Shown here piece by piece: positions 61,654-64,000 of a DNA stretch of 64,000 bases. Location of the stretch: NCBI RefSeq assembly GCF_008843145.1, contig NZ_CP030265.1:2156001-2220000 (forward strand), read 5' to 3'. The notes below the pieces were generated by a model. That model did no database searches. It was not told the DNA's origin and saw only the letters and a list, made by a program, of their open reading frames with translations. The stretch is from Skermanella pratensis. Lineage in GTDB: Bacteria > Pseudomonadota > Alphaproteobacteria > Azospirillales > Azospirillaceae. The position numbers and the translations under genes are program-made. Within the stretch, counting starts at the first letter, position 1, and the number at the start of each line of letters is the position of its first letter.

Positions 61654-62601
61654 TCAATTCGATGTCCAGCCCTTGTACTGGCCGACATTCTCGCGGGTGA
61701 TCAGCTCCGCCGGGATCAGGGTGGTGGCCTGCGCCGGCTGCTTGCCCTGCAGGATCTCGTTGCCGACCTCGACCGCCTTCTGGGCCATCGCGTAGGGGTC
61801 CTGGGCGGACGACGCCTGGATCAGGCTGCCTTCCTGCTTCAGGGCGCCCTCGATGTCCGGCGCGCCGTCGACCGAGGTGATGATCAGGTCGGTGAGGTTC
61901 AGCTGCTTGGCCGCCAGGTCGGCGCCGATCGCCTGCGGGTCGTTGATCGCGAAGACCGCGTCGATGTCGGGGAAGGCGGTCAGCAGGCCGATCATGACTT
62001 CCAACCCGCCCTCGCGGGAGCCCTTGCCGTTCTGGTTGTCCGACAGGATCTTGATGTCGGGAGACTTGGCCAGGGCCTCCTTGCAGCCGTTGACCCGGTC
62101 GATCACGGCGGAGACCGGCGGGCCGTTCATGATCACCATGTTGCCCTTGCCGTTCAGCTTCTGCGCGATGTACTCGCAGGCCTTCACGCCGGCCTCGACG
62201 TTGTCGGTGGTGACCGTGGCGGCGGCGCCCTTGGCGCTGACGTCCACCGCGACCGCGACGATGCCGGCCGCCTTCAGGCGGACCATGGCCGGCTCGATCG
62301 CGACGGGGTCGGCGGCGTTGACCAGGACCATGTCGACGCCCGACGCGATGAAATTGTCGATCTGGGTCGACTGCTTGTTCAGGTCGTAGTCGGACGAGAC
62401 GACCGTCACGTTGGTGTCCGGGCCGCCGATCTCCTTGGCTTTCGCCTCGGCGCCCTTGGCGATCTGCACGAAGAAGGGATTGCCCAGGCTGCCGACGGTG
62501 ATGCCCACCGACTTCAGTTCCGCGGCCGAGGCCGGCGCCGCCGCGGCGGCGGTCAGGGCGAACAGGGCGGTGGCGGCGAGCAGGGCTGACTTCTTGATCA
62601 T
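61654..62601 (-). CDS. ribose-type (CUT2) sugar ABC transporter substrate-binding protein
   Basis: A 315-residue periplasmic receptor with signal peptide (cleavage near ASAAE) and the RbsB-like fold: SVGITVGSLGNPFFVQIAKG, then IDNFIASGVDMVLVNAADP and FAINDPQAIGADLAAKQ. It delivers a sugar to the RbsC-like permease. The exact sugar is not readable; ribose, fructose or another hexose are candidates. Confidence 0.93.
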   Translation of the reverse strand: MIKKSALLAATALFALTAAAAAPASAAELKSVGITVGSLGNPFFVQIAKGAEAKAKEIGGPDTNVTVVSSDYDLNKQSTQIDNFIASGVDMVLVNAADPVAIEPAMVRLKAAGIVAVAVDVSAKGAAATVTTDNVEAGVKACEYIAQKLNGKGNMVIMNGPPVSAVIDRVNGCKEALAKSPDIKILSDNQNGKGSREGGLEVMIGLLTAFPDIDAVFAINDPQAIGADLAAKQLNLTDLIITSVDGAPDIEGALKQEGSLIQASSAQDPYAMAQKAVEVGNEILQGKQPAQATTLIPAELITRENVGQYKGWTSN

Positions 62602-62665
62602 GTTGTTTCCTCCGGTTCGGGATTGGTGTGGTTGCGATTGGGGGGAACTGGGGTTCGAGCGGGTG

Positions 62666-63682
62666 TCAGGTGCGGGCGCTCCCCTTGTTGCGGTACCGGT
62701 CCAGCGCGACCGCGCCGACGATGACCAGTCCCTTGATGATGAGCTGCCAGACCTCGCTGACATTCATCAGGATCAGGCCGTTGGACAGCACCGCGATGAT
62801 CAGCGCCCCCACCAGGGTGCCGAAGATCGAGCCGATGCCGCCGACGAAGCTCGTGCCGCCCAGGATCACCGCGGCGATGGCGTCCAGTTCGTAGCCCATG
62901 CCGAGCTGCGCGCCGTTGGCCGACAGGGTGCGGGCGGCGGACATGACGCCGGCGAGGCCCGCCAGCATTCCCGACATGGCGTAGACGAACAGCAGCACCG
63001 CCCAGACCTTGATGCCCGACAGCCGGGCCGCGTCCGGGTTGCCGCCGACGCCGTAGATCCAGACGCCCAGCACGGTGCGGCGCAGGATGAACCAGCTGAT
63101 CGCGACCACCGCCAGGGCGATGACGACCATCCAGGGGATGCCGAACAGCTGGCTGTTGCCGATCCAGGCGAAGGGCAGGTTGGCGTTGAAGACTGTGGTG
63201 TCGTTGGCCGTCAGCCGCGACAGTCCGCGCACCGCGGTCATGGCGCCCAGCGTCACGATGAACGCCGGCAGGCGGAAGAAGGCGATCAGGCAGCCGTTGA
63301 CCGCGCCCAGCGACAGGCCGACCAGAAGCGCCAGCGGGATCGCCAGGTCGGGCATGCCGGTCAGCGTCATGGAGACGGCGGTGACGGCGGAAACCGCGAG
63401 CACCGCGCCGACCGCCAGGTCGATGCCGCCGGTCAGGATGACGAAGGTCAGGCCGGTCGCCAGCACGATGTTGATCGACGCCTGCTGCATCACGATCGAG
63501 ATGTTCCGGGCGTTCAGGAACTTGCCCGTGGCGAACTCGAACCCGATGCAGATCAGGATCAGCACCGGAAGCATGCCGACGACCTGGATGATGGTGTTCA
63601 GGTTCTGCTTGCGGGCTGCCGCCGCGGCCGACTTCTGCTCGGCGACCTGCGTATCGGCGCCCATCGTCTTCATCGAACACAT
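62666..63682 (-). CDS. ribose-type (CUT2) sugar ABC transporter permease
   Basis: A 338-residue inner-membrane permease with about ten hydrophobic segments and the RbsC signatures GLTFVILTGGIDLAVGAVLA and AAVILGGTSFVGGIGSIFGT. It lies between the ATPase and binding-protein genes in the order ATPase-permease-receptor on the minus strand. Confidence 0.95.
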   Translation of the reverse strand: MCSMKTMGADTQVAEQKSAAAAARKQNLNTIIQVVGMLPVLILICIGFEFATGKFLNARNISIVMQQASINIVLATGLTFVILTGGIDLAVGAVLAVSAVTAVSMTLTGMPDLAIPLALLVGLSLGAVNGCLIAFFRLPAFIVTLGAMTAVRGLSRLTANDTTVFNANLPFAWIGNSQLFGIPWMVVIALAVVAISWFILRRTVLGVWIYGVGGNPDAARLSGIKVWAVLLFVYAMSGMLAGLAGVMSAARTLSANGAQLGMGYELDAIAAVILGGTSFVGGIGSIFGTLVGALIIAVLSNGLILMNVSEVWQLIIKGLVIVGAVALDRYRNKGSART

Positions 63683-63734
63683 GGGAAGACTTCCTCCTGG
63701 ATTTTCTCTCGGCCGGCGTTCGTTGCCCGAGCGC

Positions 63735-64000
63735 TCAGAGCTGGACGCCGGTGGCCAGCGCCATGATGGCTTCCTGGGTGACGGGAGGGCCGTCGGCGCC
63801 GCCGACCTGCCCCTCGATATGTCCTTCGCGCATCACCAGGATCCGGTCGCAGATGCCCATGATCTCCGGCAGTTCGCTGGAGATCACCAGGACCGCGACG
63901 CCACTCTGGGCGAGCTGGTCGATGATGCGGTAGATCTCGGCCTTGGCGCCGATGTCGACGCCGCGCGTGGGCTCGTCGAGGATCATCACGCGCGGCTTGG
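63735..64000 (-). CDS. ribose-type sugar ABC transporter ATP-binding protein (C-terminal part)
   Basis: The last 87 codons of an RbsA-like ATPase, open to the window edge, with Walker B and D-loop [20 protein letters not shown] and the H-loop region [21 protein letters not shown]. The N-terminal part lies outside. It is the first visible gene of the sugar transport operon. Confidence 0.93.
   Translation of the reverse strand, partial: KPRVMILDEPTRGVDIGAKAEIYRIIDQLAQSGVAVLVISSELPEIMGICDRILVMREGHIEGQVGGADGPPVTQEAIMALATGVQL

Overview
The window is a high-GC chromosomal segment with tightly packed genes. The gene order ruvCAB-ybgC-tolQRAB-pal-cpoB-tilS-ftsH-folP-glmM-thiD, the alphaproteobacterial protein flavour and the PQQ-linked alcohol oxidation cluster all point to Rhodospirillales, most likely an Azospirillum/Skermanella-type organism. 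This assignment is an inference from gene content; no rRNA marker lies in the window. No tRNA or rRNA gene, CRISPR array, prophage or intact insertion sequence was found.

Layout. (1) 1-1.7 kb: a ParA-family ATPase cut by the window edge, then a gene-poor stretch with one probable gene remnant. (2) 1.7-10.5 kb: a quinoprotein oxidation island. One arm on the minus strand holds a YVTN beta-propeller protein and a two-gene ABC exporter. A divergent plus-strand arm holds cytochrome c (PedF type), a periplasmic solute-binding-like protein, a SoxYZ-like carrier, a metallo-beta-lactamase-fold hydrolase with decayed metal ligands, a PQQ alcohol dehydrogenase with a lanthanide-type Asp-x-Asp signature, and a LuxR-type response regulator. 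(3) 10.5-14.4 kb: a long perfect hairpin, a truncated type IIG restriction-methylation gene, a secreted protein, and a LysR/DoxX divergent pair. (4) 14.5-20 kb: gap-tkt, then a small coiled-coil gene, zapA, 6S RNA, 5-formyl-THF cyclo-ligase and a YmdB-like phosphoesterase. (5) 20.4-36.3 kb: the conserved housekeeping run (yebC, ruvCAB, Tol-Pal, tilS, ftsH, folP, glmM, thiD). (6) 36.3-42.1 kb: a MocR regulator divergent from DUF1127, GNAT and PhzF genes, then MaoC and a large unknown protein. (7) 42.3-50 kb: serC-serA, Zn-alcohol dehydrogenase, a hydrolase and an O-GlcNAc-transferase-like TPR protein. (8) 50-55.8 kb: an iron uptake island (tonB-exbD-exbB divergent from a siderophore receptor and PiuC-type hydroxylase, then a bacterioferritin) with a Fur-like palindrome in the divergent promoter. 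(9) 55.9-64 kb: a tandem-repeat coiled-coil gene, then on the minus strand a sugar regulon: ribose-type ABC transporter, PfkB kinase, zwf, edd and eda.

Three genes (tolA, tilS, tonB) are each broken by what looks like one missing base in a C or G run. This fits homopolymer sequencing or assembly errors better than independent mutations. A REP-like doublet element occurs at about 45.1 kb and 56.5 kb, with a half copy near 20.1 kb. The most interesting items are the poorly characterised quinoprotein relay cluster with its degenerate hydrolase, and a bacterioferritin that keeps the heme Met but has lost three ferroxidase ligands.
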